This document shows, one piece after another, positions 63,984-64,000 of a DNA stretch of 64,000 bases (position 1 is the first letter of the stretch; each line of letters starts with the position of its first letter). Location: the NCBI GenBank assembly GCA_902627495.1, contig CACOJS010000002.1:112212-176211 (forward strand), in the 5' to 3' direction. Below the pieces are notes generated by a model. It was not told the origin of the DNA. It saw only the letters and a list, made by a program, of their open reading frames with translations, and made no database searches. Both the position numbers and the translations under genes were made by a program. This stretch comes from Hydrogenophilales bacterium. Lineage in GTDB: Bacteria; Pseudomonadota; Gammaproteobacteria; Burkholderiales; Eutrophovitaceae.

Positions 63984-64000
63984 TTGACATCCTTTCCCCT
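63980..64000 (-). CDS. pqqC: probable 3' end of pqqC (partial)
   Basis: Only six codons and a TGA stop on the minus strand are in the window. The stop overlaps the GTG start of pqqD by four bases (GTGA), the usual coupling in pqqABCDE operons. The identity is inferred from gene order only; the residues are too few to recognise. Confidence 0.3.
   Translation of the reverse strand, partial: RGKDVK

Noticed and set aside
1..64000. tRNA, rRNA, CRISPR arrays, insertion sequences
   Set aside because: I looked for tRNA T-arm patterns, regular direct repeats and transposase-like frames and found none that hold up.

Overview
The window is AT-rich, gene-dense DNA with short spacers and many overlapping starts and stops. 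The conserved gene order (nrdR-ribD-ribE-ribB-ribH-nusB-thiL-pgpA, then pncC-recA-recX-alaS), together with bamC, yhdP, tldD, parE/parC, aat, bpt and an RnfB-type ferredoxin, points to a gammaproteobacterium. The mix of many transporters, catabolic enzymes, an iron(III) importer and PQQ/quinoprotein genes suggests a free-living, probably marine, uncultured heterotroph. That lifestyle is inference; I see no 16S or tRNA gene in the window.

Layout. 1-9 kb holds accessory metabolism: an EamA exporter, a YvlD-type membrane protein, an MFS carrier, a Rap1a-like secreted protein, an aldehyde dehydrogenase, DAHP synthase and an FAH-family enzyme. 8.1-11.5 kb is a minus-strand trio: a Tat-exported aldo/keto reductase, an ATP/ADP-exchanger-like carrier and an enolase-superfamily enzyme. 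11.7-14.8 kb is a marR-emrA-emrB efflux operon. 14.8-15.4 kb has a DUF3579 gene and, just upstream of it, a strong candidate for an undescribed minus-strand small RNA. 15.4-21.2 kb carries a LysR regulator and topoisomerase IV (parE, DUF3859 gene, parC). 21.3-28.3 kb has a GMC oxidoreductase, an iron(III) ABC importer behind a Fur-like box, and an MFS pump with a structured leader. 28.3-40.1 kb is the long housekeeping run from glyA to alaS, with thiL broken by one extra G in a G9 tract. 40.1-44.7 kb (minus strand) has ilvE, a zinc-finger protein, a heptosyltransferase, a YheT hydrolase and a phosphomannomutase. 44.8-50.2 kb has yhdP and tldD. 50.3-53.9 kb is a quinoprotein-relay type cluster: two metallo-beta-lactamase-fold proteins (one with every metal ligand lost), a SoxYZ-like carrier and two monohaem cytochromes c. 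53.9-60.8 kb has the RnfB-like protein, pyrD, bpt, aat, a methyltransferase, dapA, bamC and an MBL hydrolase. The right edge (60.8-64 kb) is the end of a pqq operon: pqqD, pqqE and a two-gene ABC-2 transporter.

How parts work together. PqqD/PqqE make the PQQ cofactor. The SoxYZ-like carrier, the MBL proteins and the cytochromes c are the accessory set usually found beside PQQ-dependent alcohol dehydrogenases, so this genome probably oxidises alcohols or aldehydes in the periplasm, with the dehydrogenase outside the window. The most unusual items are the small RNA with an anti-Shine-Dalgarno loop (about 15177-15239), the metal-less MBL paralogue (50261-51199), the thiL frameshift (34691-34699) and the leader with a short uORF before the MFS gene at 27093.
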